The notes under the pieces were generated by a model. The model had not been told where the DNA came from and ran no database searches. It saw only the letters and a program-made list of their open reading frames with translations. The translations under genes and the position numbers were made by a program. Shown here one piece after another: positions 57,201 to 64,000 of a stretch of 64,000 nucleotides of DNA. Numbering within the stretch: position 1 is the first letter of the stretch; every line of letters starts with the position of its first letter. The DNA lies in NCBI GenBank assembly GCA_964619055.1, contig CAZUDB010000010.1:1-64000 (forward strand), given 5' to 3'. Source of the DNA: CAYVUM01 sp964619055 (lineage in GTDB: Bacteria; Pseudomonadota; Alphaproteobacteria; Rhodospirillales; Defluviicoccaceae).

Positions 57201-57738
57201 CATCCGTAATGTCTGCAGTGATAACGGAGCCGCCACCGTTGTTGGACGGCGTCACCGCAACGACTTTGAGCGTGCCATTGTCATTGACGAACTGAGGGAC
57301 CTTGCCGGCTAGGTCGGCAATGCCGCCTGCAAGCGACAGATCCACCGAAGATGTGCCGAGCGGGCTCACGTGGAGAGTCCGGCCCGCGAGCGCGGCCACA
57401 TCCTGCAGCGCAGCTGTTTGGTAGTCGAGTTCGTCGTTCAGAACTTTTGCGCGAAACTCTCCTGAGTCTTGAAAATCCGTAGTACGCTCGATCACCAAGG
57501 CGCGTCGCAGGACAACAACGGCACCGCTTGGCGGCGGCAAATCAAAACTGACGGACCCGCCGTTACTGTCACCGGCACCCGTAACCGTGAAGCCTGTTTC
57601 CTGCTTAACACTGTCGACATATACTTCAATATCGCTATTGTCAAATATTACAAAATTAAAAAAAAATTTATATTCAAAACCACTCGATACATATTGTACT
57701 AAGGATGGAATATTAGAGATTTTTAAATGATCAACCAT
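54211..57738 (-). CDS. Phage tail fibre/tailspike with T7 gp17-type anchor and beta-helix
   Basis: A 1,175-aa protein preceded by TAGGAG. Residues 1-110 match the T7 tail-fibre N-terminal anchor (IEVYVDSVKQETGFTVTG, VVVLRRALVIERTTDFQ, LNDELDYQTAALQDV). A linker with repeated GGAAGQVLKKVDNTDYNTV-type units follows, and the unit recurs later as GGTMGQVLAKASDTDGDVA. Residues about 340-800 are a right-handed beta-helix opening like pectate-lyase spikes (AAFAAGHRQILIPSGTYRL), consistent with binding and perhaps cleaving a surface polysaccharide. Catalytic residues cannot be assigned. The C-terminal part has beta-rich repeats and an AT-rich segment near 54790-55020. Confidence 0.88.
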   Translation of the reverse strand: MVDHLKISNIPSLVQYVSSGFEYKFFFNFVIFDNSDIEVYVDSVKQETGFTVTGAGDSNGGSVSFDLPPPSGAVVVLRRALVIERTTDFQDSGEFRAKVLNDELDYQTAALQDVAALAGRTLHVSPLGTSSVDLSLAGGIADLAGKVPQFVNDNGTLKVVAVTPSNNGGGSVITADITDATVAGRAMLTAANTAEQRNLLNIEDGASAAGAIGDAHAGLGGNPHGTSVGDILGLQTALDTKATLAQGLLADTAVQPGDAVLLPQGGAAGQVLKKVDNTDYNTVWDDVAGGSGGDLSLGAVTSQTVPIANTTGSGVTLPAATQSLAGVMTAKDKTKLSRWYDVVADGGVDNSGASDAGTAMGNAIEAAFAAGHRQILIPSGTYRLDNAVEVDDVANDFYVFASPKAIFVLQPNAKWGAIFRIADGATDLRWHWTGGEFDARLQSFLGTGSGQSCLHFVGNTRVERAIMENAHTYCKDPGVTFRDGNQSDTGFFIGACRQVILRDCSARGFPDTGVYFSGSSQLFGEQLKVENCLFEGNASGVTLKRGLNGITITGSRFLNGSAGITATVASIGGDVLGLPGSRASVFGNHFKGLRTGLDLRGTSDVIVEANTFDDMGEVYDGVPYGGNINYCVWSRGSQRVQFANNIITGLKEDFAAAVNEVVRNEDWTVGLLTNFTTISFNAAAAEIRDTRNWLRQIRVGDVLTVTGAALDGNNTGFTVTAVTTDGGAVTVTPAPTDEAAGSTISISLTRYPGWVRVEDNTITGPHWKRLFREKDSLPILLPNFVRYQPDLTNVSAAIYMGPAGNRTTLVDERTLQKALPSGGTMGQVLAKASDTDGDVAWAAAVGGGDMLAAIYDPNAVSSDCFDADNIQVDLLPKNYGASAGNVESHLSAIDSLFDSLERQRANASVSAAKSLNKTDLNKILNGTKNGNQTWTLNAGVFDTHDLLIGKKSGFGFIKFNGGVNIKSFNGQDTVPQGRMFWLHFTDDGDNADLVVSGLNTLGEDKTPKLGGDLDVDGQAIVSSANGDITIAPNGSGATLVTNLAVAKGPQRIAFDADAVSVDRSITLADQDVDLAPGQGSYARAKWTVVATSPFAAQVGDRLVCKSGAFQIDLPTAMNEGGQITVVNRSGGPVQLMAEGLQAIEGSAVAITDGSVVELIDSVIGPSSWIRLDGSA

Positions 57739-57771
57739 CTGCGACTCCTAGCGTGGAAGTTATTTTTCTTG

Positions 57772-58218
57772 TTAGTCGAGGAGAGAGTGATTATTTAAGC
57801 CTCTGGCAACCAGGCCAGCCCCTGATCGAACCAGGCTTTGCCTTGACTCAAGCAAATTTCTGGTGCGGCCGCCTGTAAGTGAGGTGTTGATGGTCCCAAC
57901 CCGCGCTTGCAGCTGGTTGTGTGCTGCTCTCTCCTGCTCCGCCGCTTCGGAGACGAGACCGCTGAGGACACTTCGTGACGACCCCTCAAGACCAACGCCG
58001 GACGCTCCGAAGCGGGCTCGCTTTGCCGCCAAGGCTCGCTTTAGGGCGCGGGCGCGCTCTTCAGAATCAGACCGCCGCACCTGGGTTAGGTGTTGGACCT
58101 GTTGTTGCGCAGTTGCGGTGGCAATCGCCTCGTTCGTCTGGTCGTGCTGGGATCGCTGCGCAGCTTCAATACCCATCTGCAGCACCGCTTGCGCGACTGC
58201 TGGGGTTAGAGCACCCAT
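57772..58218 (-). CDS. Small Ala/Arg-rich phage protein, possible internal virion protein
   Basis: A 148-aa protein with AGGAG upstream. It is almost entirely helical, with Gln/Ala-rich (ATATAQQQVQHLTQ) and Arg-rich (RARALKRALAAKRARFG) segments. Position between tail tube B and the tail fibre is where T7 encodes internal virion proteins gp13-gp16; size and helix content fit gp14 best. I see no sequence motif that proves this. Confidence 0.6.
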   Translation of the reverse strand: MGALTPAVAQAVLQMGIEAAQRSQHDQTNEAIATATAQQQVQHLTQVRRSDSEERARALKRALAAKRARFGASGVGLEGSSRSVLSGLVSEAAEQERAAHNQLQARVGTINTSLTGGRTRNLLESRQSLVRSGAGLVARGLNNHSLLD

Positions 58219-58404
58219 GGCGAAGCTCCTGACTTGCCGAAAGATTAGAAGGCCTGCTCGTGCACGGCCCCTCGGAGTAGCCTCTCGAAGGAATCATTGT
58301 GTGCACGAGAAACGAAGGGTTACGTGCAGCGAATGCATTTTTCGATCGCACCGCTACACTAAGGGCGGGCAAAAAGCGTTCATCACTCGATACAGAAAGA
58401 TCGG

Positions 58405-60339
58405 TCAGCCGTTGATGCTGTATTCGGACGTGACGGACAGCAACGAAAACGGCAACGGTGAGTCTTGCTCAATCCGCCATGAAGTGGTGATGGGATCCCT
58501 TCGCCACCCCACGAGCCTAATCGTCCGGTCGCCTGTGAAGGGCTTCGGGCCCATATCCAGCACGGGCCCACCAAACACTCGGAATGGAACGTCGCGGATC
58601 CCGTCGCCCAGGTCGAGGCTCAGCGTAAAGGTCTCATGCAAACGAAACGTCACCGAGATCGGTCGAAAGCGACGAGCTCCGCTGGCCGTCCCAGTGCGGC
58701 TAACGTTGAGGGGCAACGGTTCGATCTGATGGGTAAAGCCCAGGCCGACCTGGACCATGAGCGCTGCTTCATCCAAGACGATCTGGCCACTGATGACGAG
58801 GGCATCCTGGCGTAGCATCCCATCGGCGATCACCTTAACGATGCTTCCCTCTAAGTGCGGATCGACCGGCCATGTGAGCATCGGCGTCGGCGACGACGTG
58901 AGCCGTCCGGAATCGACTCCGAGACGCTCGTCAAAGACCTCAATGCAGTAAGCAGGCCCCCGGCGCACCAGCACATAGATGTCGTCGCCGACGACGCCAA
59001 CAGACTTGAACTCGCCCGCCGTTTCCTGAAGCGTCCAGGCGGTGACCTGTTCGGCGCGATAAATGGTCAGGGTCGCGAGCGCGCCGTCACGCATCACCAC
59101 GTGCAGAAGCCGGGTCGCCTGGTCGTAGTCCATGTCAAGGGGCGTGTTCACCAGGTGAGGCGACAGCAACGCAAGATCGCTGGCTTGGTAGGCCTGCTCC
59201 ACATCCGAGAACAGAAATTCTCGGACCTGTTTGCCGTTGCGCGGAACGAATATCGTCGCGCCGTCCACATCCTTCGGCGGCACGGAGCGATCGATGGGAG
59301 AACCGATGCGGGTCTGGCGATTCAGCTGGATGTTTGTTGGCGTTAACGGATCACCTGTGACCTGCCACTCGGCACCGGACGTGAACACCTGTAGGTGCCG
59401 GCCGGAGAACACGGCCCTGATTGCGTTGACCTGATCGGACAACAGCGCGAATTCGATTGCTTCGTCGTCAAGGCCCTCGCCTTGATCAAAATTGAACAAA
59501 TCAGAAGACCTGGACAGCCACAGCCGGTTGGGCAGATCTCGACTGCCGCCGATAACCAATCGATCCTGATGAAAAGTCACCGCAACGGGCCATCCACGCA
59601 CGGCCGAAAAGGCCTGCTCTGTCCAGTCCTTTGCTTCCGTCGCCGTCGCTGCAAGGCTGTCGACGGGCGCAACGGCGGCTTTGTCGTAAAAGCCGCCCAC
59701 CTGCGTGCCACCGGCACCGACCACGTCCGTGATCACCACTTCCCGATCCTCAAAGCGAAAACGGGTGTTGACGTGAGCTGGCGAAAACACGTGGGTCGAA
59801 GCCGTCAGAATCACAGGCGCGACGGTACCGGAGCGTGTGAGCGTCGTGTCCAGTGGCGCAAACTTATAGTGGGGAGCCTCGATGCGACCATTGTCCTCAG
59901 CGAAGAACGTCCAGTCCTGGATTCGCCACGTTCCGTCCGCCTCGCGCGTGATTTGTTTTGGGGGCGTGCTTGGGTGCGTGACGAGGAGCGTGTCGGCGCT
60001 CTGCGTCCAATTGATCTGAGTAACTTGCGATTCGGACCAATCCGTATCGATCTCCGCCAAACGCGAGCCGGATTCAAACACTTCGATCTTTCGATCAGTA
60101 AAAACCAACAAGTAGACCTGCTCCACATTGAACTCGAAGGGAACAAGCCGCCCGGGCCCCAAAGCCGTTGCGATGAAACGCAATCCCGGGCGCCGGTGGA
60201 GCGCTCCCGTTGGTCGGACGCAAACGTTGCGCAGCCGCGCGGCCCCGTTCTCATAGGCTGTCAGATCGCCGCGCCCGAGCAACACTTGGGACACCTCCCC
60301 GGCGGTGAAGTTTGTTTTGGTGGTTCGGTAGCGGGCCAT
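58405..60339 (-). CDS. Phage tail tubular protein B (gp12-like)
   Basis: A 644-aa protein that starts on the last base of the tail tube A stop (TAATG), so the two are coupled. The opening TNFTAGEVSQVLLGRGDLTAY and CVRPTGALHRRPGLRFIA are typical of the nozzle protein family found in podoviruses and alphaproteobacterial prophages. The rest is a beta-propeller-like series of repeats (WPVAVTFHQDRLVIGGSRDL, WLSRSSDLFNFD). It forms the tail nozzle that carries the fibres. Confidence 0.85.
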   Translation of the reverse strand: MARYRTTKTNFTAGEVSQVLLGRGDLTAYENGAARLRNVCVRPTGALHRRPGLRFIATALGPGRLVPFEFNVEQVYLLVFTDRKIEVFESGSRLAEIDTDWSESQVTQINWTQSADTLLVTHPSTPPKQITREADGTWRIQDWTFFAEDNGRIEAPHYKFAPLDTTLTRSGTVAPVILTASTHVFSPAHVNTRFRFEDREVVITDVVGAGGTQVGGFYDKAAVAPVDSLAATATEAKDWTEQAFSAVRGWPVAVTFHQDRLVIGGSRDLPNRLWLSRSSDLFNFDQGEGLDDEAIEFALLSDQVNAIRAVFSGRHLQVFTSGAEWQVTGDPLTPTNIQLNRQTRIGSPIDRSVPPKDVDGATIFVPRNGKQVREFLFSDVEQAYQASDLALLSPHLVNTPLDMDYDQATRLLHVVMRDGALATLTIYRAEQVTAWTLQETAGEFKSVGVVGDDIYVLVRRGPAYCIEVFDERLGVDSGRLTSSPTPMLTWPVDPHLEGSIVKVIADGMLRQDALVISGQIVLDEAALMVQVGLGFTHQIEPLPLNVSRTGTASGARRFRPISVTFRLHETFTLSLDLGDGIRDVPFRVFGGPVLDMGPKPFTGDRTIRLVGWRRDPITTSWRIEQDSPLPFSLLSVTSEYSING

Positions 60340-60908
60340 TAAAAGCGCTCCGCCACCAGATTGAAGGCATCGATCCCTTGCGGCGTGTCTTCAAGGGCGT
60401 CGCACAACTTTGCGCGTCGCAGCTCCTCCTCGGCGCGGTCTTGGAGGGCCTTCCAGCGAGACGTGCTGTCCGTCAATGGAATGCAGAATTCCGCGGCCAG
60501 ACGAGCCACCATCGCCAAGCTGAAATATGGTGGAAACAGGGCTTCGGCGGCTTGGCTCACATAAGTCACGACGACCGAGTCGGACCCGGCATGGAGTTGG
60601 TCTCCAATGACCCGATACCGGATACCCTGGCTCGAGTGGCCGGCGCCCGCTGACAAGACACGCAAGCAGTCGGCGGGAAGTTGAAAGGCATGGCCAAAAT
60701 CAACGTTTGGTGAACTTGCGAGTCTCGGCAGGACTTGCTGGACGATTGCAAAGTTCCAGGGATGAAAACTCAACATCGCGTCACGAACCAGGCCATAGAG
60801 GCTTCCAGCCACACGTGCTTCGACTGTTCCGTCCCCAAACGAGCTGATGGGCTCGGAGCCTACCTTGACGAGGGCACGGGAACACAAATCAATGCTGGTT
60901 AAGGCCAT
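60339..60908 (-). CDS. Phage tail tubular protein A (gp11-like)
   Basis: A 189-aa protein from ATG 60908; the frame runs further up but crosses a terminator. Signatures are ALTSIDLCSRALVKVGSEPI, a central LPADCLRVL and YVSQAAEALFPPYFSLAMVA. This matches gatekeeper/tail-tube A proteins that join portal to nozzle. The intrinsic terminator upstream means it needs its own promoter or read-through. Confidence 0.86.
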   Translation of the reverse strand: MALTSIDLCSRALVKVGSEPISSFGDGTVEARVAGSLYGLVRDAMLSFHPWNFAIVQQVLPRLASSPNVDFGHAFQLPADCLRVLSAGAGHSSQGIRYRVIGDQLHAGSDSVVVTYVSQAAEALFPPYFSLAMVARLAAEFCIPLTDSTSRWKALQDRAEEELRRAKLCDALEDTPQGIDAFNLVAERF

Positions 60909-60992
60909 TGTGAACGCTCCACTGTGGGTCCGGCGGCCGAGCTCGCCAAGGGGCGAGCACGAATGCACGCCGCAACGGTGTGCGGTTTGGTC

Positions 60993-61028
60993 AAAAAAAA
61001 CCGCCGCCCCGATAGGTCGGAGCGGCGG
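60993..61028 (-). terminator. Intrinsic terminator after the capsid genes
   Basis: On the minus strand a 12-bp GC-rich stem (61017-61028 pairing with 61001-61012, one G-U pair) with a 4-base loop is followed by eight T residues. It is the clearest terminator in the window and occupies the place of T-phi behind T7 gene 10. Confidence 0.92.
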
Positions 61029-61089
61029 CATCGAACCTTCGCAGGCGAAGCAAGTCATGCCCGTTTGGGAGAAATAAAACCCAGGATAC

Positions 61090-61332
61090 TTAGGCAGACG
61101 CCATAACAACCACGTCTACGCTGTCAGGCGCGACCGTTTTGACCAAATAAATGCGAGCTTGATTACTTGCAGCCTTCGTAAATACGAAGTCTCCTGGCTG
61201 CATAATTTTGTCAGCTTTATTAAAATATCCACCACCGGAAACTGCTGTTGCTGCATGAGCGGTAGTGTATTGCCAAAGAGTAAAACCATTTGAATACGCG
61301 AGAACACTTAAATTATTTGGCTCGAATTCCAT
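61090..61332 (-). CDS. Small phage protein downstream of capsid
   Basis: An 80-aa protein from ATG 61332 with AAGGGG upstream. It is beta-rich (LAYSNGFTLWQYTT, GDFVFTKAASNQARIYLVK) and resembles small proteins often found directly after the capsid gene in prophages of this kind, possibly a head decoration or fibre-trimer protein. The function is not established. It is the last gene before the terminator. Confidence 0.7.
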   Translation of the reverse strand: MEFEPNNLSVLAYSNGFTLWQYTTAHAATAVSGGGYFNKADKIMQPGDFVFTKAASNQARIYLVKTVAPDSVDVVVMASA

Positions 61333-61346
61333 AGAGATAAATCCCC

Positions 61347-62168
61347 TTAGTTCTCGACACAAGGCATGCGAATCACGCCTTTTTCATCGATCAGGCAAGC
61401 GCCCTGGCTCATCATGTTGTTAACGAAATAGGAGGCACGATCACCATGCCACGTGATGTCGGTCTTGACTTCCGAGCCGATGGCATGAGCGACCGCAGTC
61501 TTATGAAACCAAAAGCAATTCCGGGCATTACCGGTTTTTGGCAGGCCGGAGTGAGGAATCCAGAGCGTACCGAGCCACCGCTTTGCCTGGGTTCCTTTCC
61601 AGGGCAGTTCTTCGTTTCCGACGTAGTCAGCATTGGCGAAGGCATCAATCTGAAGAAGATCCGTCCACTGCTTCCAGCCAATGATGGCAAAGCGCTGGCC
61701 GTCATCGGGAACGTCTTCCTCACCAAACATCAGAAAGGCTTGCAGCGCCTTGTCGAGCGTCAAACCTTCCGTGGCGCTTACCGTCGTGCTATACGGCGTC
61801 GTCGATAAACTCTCGATAATCAGATCGTCCGTTTTCCGGCCCAGTGCATAAGCACCGGCCCGTGCAACCACTTGCCGCTCATCGATGTTGGTTTTCAACT
61901 CGTCAAGGGAGTCGACCCAGTCACCGGCGTAGAAGTCGTTCAGTTCGCATTCGATGGCTGTGTGGGTCACACTCATCACCGGAACCTTGCCGTGACGTGC
62001 TTTGGTACTCGCCGTGCCCTTGCCCACCTTTTGGAAGGTGGTGGACATTCCGATCACGTTGTTTTTGGTTCGAACGGTATTGCGCAGCTTCGATCCGGCT
62101 TGTTGAAACTGGAGGTGCACCTCCGCTTCAAAGCTCCGGATAAACGCGTTTTCAACGTGGATAGACAT
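61347..62168 (-). CDS. Phage major capsid protein
   Basis: A 273-aa protein from ATG 62168 (AAGGAG eight bases upstream). It has the helix-rich opening and the central YALGRKTDDLIIESL region, with RFAIIGWKQWTDLL and the terminal strand VIRMPCVEN. This fits HK97-fold capsid proteins of small podoviruses in proteobacteria. Placement between scaffold and tail genes agrees. Capsid identity rests on position, length and overall similarity rather than on a catalytic motif. Confidence 0.8.
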   Translation of the reverse strand: MSIHVENAFIRSFEAEVHLQFQQAGSKLRNTVRTKNNVIGMSTTFQKVGKGTASTKARHGKVPVMSVTHTAIECELNDFYAGDWVDSLDELKTNIDERQVVARAGAYALGRKTDDLIIESLSTTPYSTTVSATEGLTLDKALQAFLMFGEEDVPDDGQRFAIIGWKQWTDLLQIDAFANADYVGNEELPWKGTQAKRWLGTLWIPHSGLPKTGNARNCFWFHKTAVAHAIGSEVKTDITWHGDRASYFVNNMMSQGACLIDEKGVIRMPCVEN

Positions 62169-62430
62169 CCAACGCACTCCTTATCTTAGTCCAGTCGACG
62201 GATGGGATGAACCGCAGGCCGTCCGGTTCCGGTCGACCGCCGGCAGCCAACGGAGTTCGAGCCGGGCCAGCACCTCAGCCGCGTTACCGTTGCGATTGCG
62301 CAGGCGTCGACGATGGGCGCTGGTTGTCCGGCCCAAGAACGAAAGACACCCCGGTCGCAAAAGACGGGTCCAGGGCACAAATGGCGGCGTTGAACGGTCG
62401 AGCCCGTCCGATGTCGATGGTTGGAAGAGG

Positions 62431-63204
62431 CTAGTCTGGGTAGAGCCGGCGAAAACCCTCCTGAACCTGCTCGACAAATCGTGGATCGCGCTCGCGCCAA
62501 TAACGAGGGTCGCGCATCATCTGGCGCAAGGACGCCTCGCTCGGCGCCCCGTCGATCGTCGGCTCTCCCGCGATCAAGCCTGGCTCGTCGCTCAACATCA
62601 TGCGATACATCGCGACAACGCCTTCGTATGTCGTTGAAAGTGCCTGATAAACACTCTCCGGGAAGCGGCTCTTCCCCCATTGGGAGATCTGGCGTGATGT
62701 CTCCCGCCACCGGTCGGCGCCGCCAAAGTGGTCGACCAGCCGTTCCACCTGGCGTTCAGCCTCAAAGGCCGTCGCCAACTCGGCAACAAGCGGCGTCAGT
62801 CGCTCCTTCGCCAGATCGTAAACCAGTTGTGCCTGCTCGCGGCTAAAGCCCGCCTCGTGCAGTCGCTTGTTGATCGCCGGATCGCTGGTGATGACCTCAT
62901 CATCGCACGTGATGTCATACTCGTCCGCACTGGCGGGCAGCGCTTCAGTCGTTGTGCCGCCGAGCTTCCGTTCCAACTCCAGGTATGACTTGATCAAAGC
63001 ATCGGAGCGCAGTTCGCCGCGCGCAACGTCCCAGAACTTTGCGGGAATGCCGTCCGGGCACGCCGCCTCACGAAGGCTGTTTGGCGTTTCGACGGAGGGT
63101 TCACCACAGTCGGGAGCCGTCGGGCCATCCGCACGAGGTGCAGCAGGATCCTGCCGACCTCCATCCATGGCGGCTGGAGATGAGTTGAGGAGATTCTCAG
63201 CCAT
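62431..63204 (-). CDS. Phage scaffolding (capsid assembly) protein
   Basis: A 257-aa protein from ATG 63204 with GGGAA upstream. Features of T7 gp9-type scaffolds are visible: a disordered Pro/Ala-rich N terminus, IPAKFWDVARGELRSDALIK with a nearby SYLELERKLG, a helical middle (LHEAGFSREQAQLVYDLAK, LATAFEAERQVERLVDHFGG) and a C-terminal WRERDPRFVEQVQEGFRRLY. It overlaps the upstream Bbp19-like gene by 8 bases. A 262-base gap without a supported gene separates it from the capsid gene. Confidence 0.85.
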   Translation of the reverse strand: MAENLLNSSPAAMDGGRQDPAAPRADGPTAPDCGEPSVETPNSLREAACPDGIPAKFWDVARGELRSDALIKSYLELERKLGGTTTEALPASADEYDITCDDEVITSDPAINKRLHEAGFSREQAQLVYDLAKERLTPLVAELATAFEAERQVERLVDHFGGADRWRETSRQISQWGKSRFPESVYQALSTTYEGVVAMYRMMLSDEPGLIAGEPTIDGAPSEASLRQMMRDPRYWRERDPRFVEQVQEGFRRLYPD

Positions 63205-63550
63205 AGTCGTCTTCCCGTTCGTGCTCAAAGGTGGGAACGCCGCTGGTGTCATCGGCGCCCCGGTCATTGGACGTCAGTCGGCCACCGCCACGTTCGACCA
63301 GGGCGGCGATCGTGTCGACCAGGTGCCGTTGGCCCTCGACGAACCGAAGAACGGTGTCCGGCGTGTCCGGTCCGAGCCGGCGCTCAATGGTGATGGCGCG
63401 CAGATGGCTCAAAACGCGGCGACCGGCGGTACAAGAGAAACAAGCGGCATAGGCGGCCGCCGTCGGGTCATCCGAACCGCTGCGCCGATCCGATGGCAGC
63501 GAGGGTTGCGCGTCTGCAGCGGACCACAGCCACGGGTCATCATTGCTCAT
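63197..63550 (-). CDS. Bbp19-like small phage protein
   Basis: A 117-aa protein overlapping the portal gene by 11 bases. The block FSCTAGRRVLSHLRAITIER followed by FVEGQRHLVDTIAALVERG resembles the Bbp19 family (Bordetella phage BPP-1), which lies near head genes and has no known function. The N terminus is Asp/Ser/Pro-rich. Confidence 0.7.
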   Translation of the reverse strand: MSNDDPWLWSAADAQPSLPSDRRSGSDDPTAAAYAACFSCTAGRRVLSHLRAITIERRLGPDTPDTVLRFVEGQRHLVDTIAALVERGGGRLTSNDRGADDTSGVPTFEHEREDDYG

Positions 63551-64000
63551 TGGTCGTTGCCCCTTTGATCATCTCACCCGGATCACCGCCTAACAACGGC
63601 GTGCCCACATGGCCCGGCGGCTCCTGCGCGGCGAGACCGGGAGCAAGAGCATCCAGCAAGGCGCCGGCAGCGGTCTCCACGTCCACAGTCAGTACCGGCT
63701 CGCGCAGAATCTCTCCCGGCACTCCAAAGGCCCGGGCCAACCAACGGGCCGCCGCACCCGGGTCGACGATGGCGGCGGCGTCTGGCCCCAGGTCCTTGAT
63801 CGCGCCAAGCCAAAGCAGCGTGTTTTGGGCATCCTGTTGCGCTCGATACCGGGAATGCGGTGTCTGCAACTCCAACACAACGTCCCGGCCATCGATGGCG
63901 ACGGGTGGGATTTCACCCCGGCGCGCCAACAGCGCCAACGCCCGTTGAATCAAGGGCGTCAGAAACTCAGACTGCAGTCGGGCAAAAACAGCGCTCAACA
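63540..64000 (-). CDS. Phage head-tail connector (portal, gp8-like), C-terminal part
   Basis: The last 152 or so residues of a protein whose start lies beyond the window. RLQSEFLTPLIQRALALLAR followed by GEIPP, then VLELQTPHSRYRAQQDAQN, is the C-terminal region of T7-type portal proteins (about 500-550 aa). A Gly/Pro-rich tail follows. The portal is the packaging channel for the terminase at 52457-54019. Confidence 0.85.
   Translation of the reverse strand, partial: LSAVFARLQSEFLTPLIQRALALLARRGEIPPVAIDGRDVVLELQTPHSRYRAQQDAQNTLLWLGAIKDLGPDAAAIVDPGAAARWLARAFGVPGEILREPVLTVDVETAAGALLDALAPGLAAQEPPGHVGTPLLGGDPGEMIKGATTNEQ

Noticed and set aside
62169..62196. Sequence before the capsid gene resembling a T7 RNA polymerase promoter (CGACT...ACTA..ATAAGGAG, minus strand)
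   Set aside because: The match is gapped, and the end coincides with the capsid SD. Without a phage RNA polymerase or repeated copies, chance is more likely.
62181..62477. 98-codon minus-strand frame between scaffold and capsid
   Set aside because: It overlaps the scaffold end, has no SD or family resemblance, and has an Arg/Ser/Pro-rich composition typical of out-of-frame GC-rich DNA.

Overview
The window most resembles a chromosome segment of a Gram-negative alphaproteobacterium, possibly Rhodospirillales-like. Support comes from the housekeeping block ychF-pth-rplY-prs, a long L25/CTC-type ribosomal protein, CreA, a complete type II secretion system (T2SS), many signal peptides and lipoboxes, and a moderately high GC content. 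The taxonomic call is inference from gene content; there is no rRNA or tRNA to support it. I saw no tRNA, rRNA, IS element or CRISPR array.

Layout. (1) 1-9181, plus strand: the end of a PDZ protein and a surface-antigen-like exported protein, followed by a tight operon. The operon encodes a Ser/Thr kinase fused to a beta-helix sensor, a small FHA protein, a MotA/TolQ/ExbB-type channel subunit, a membrane-anchored VWA protein, an FHA-DUF898 membrane protein, a second VWA protein and a SlyB-like lipoprotein. Both VWA proteins begin with a transmembrane helix carrying an Asp, as in MotB, ExbD and ZorB. I read this as a phospho-regulated, ion-driven envelope machine in which VWA domains replace the usual OmpA-like domain. 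It is my main candidate for an undescribed system. (2) 9191-21957: mostly housekeeping genes (creA, a dienelactone hydrolase, ychF, pth, rplY, prs, an M24-like hydrolase, pgeF, a sugar epimerase, typA). Among them is a divergent pair of MarR-like and Rrf2-like regulators, each with an unusual cysteine cluster. (3) 21994-38905, mainly minus strand: a T2SS locus in transcription order gspA-gspB, then gspO-E-F-G-H-I-J-L-M-C-D-K and a small lipoprotein that is a possible pilotin. Two exported plus-strand genes lie between gspB and gspO, and a retropepsin-like protease lies upstream of gspA. (4) 39029-52102, minus strand: one gene for a giant (about 4,357 aa) filamentous-haemagglutinin-like exoprotein with no visible two-partner transporter. 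Its position beside the T2SS and the retropepsin suggests, but does not prove, that they handle it. (5) 52457-64000, minus strand: a T7-like podovirus structural module running off the window edge. It contains portal, Bbp19-like protein, scaffold, capsid, tail tubes A and B, a small internal-protein candidate, tailspike and large terminase. An intrinsic terminator follows the capsid region, as in T7. No counterparts of the large ejection proteins gp15 and gp16 are present.

Start sites were chosen from Shine-Dalgarno (SD) matches, signal peptides and operon spacing. Long reverse-strand reading frames inside the GC-rich genes, especially the giant one, were treated as shadows.
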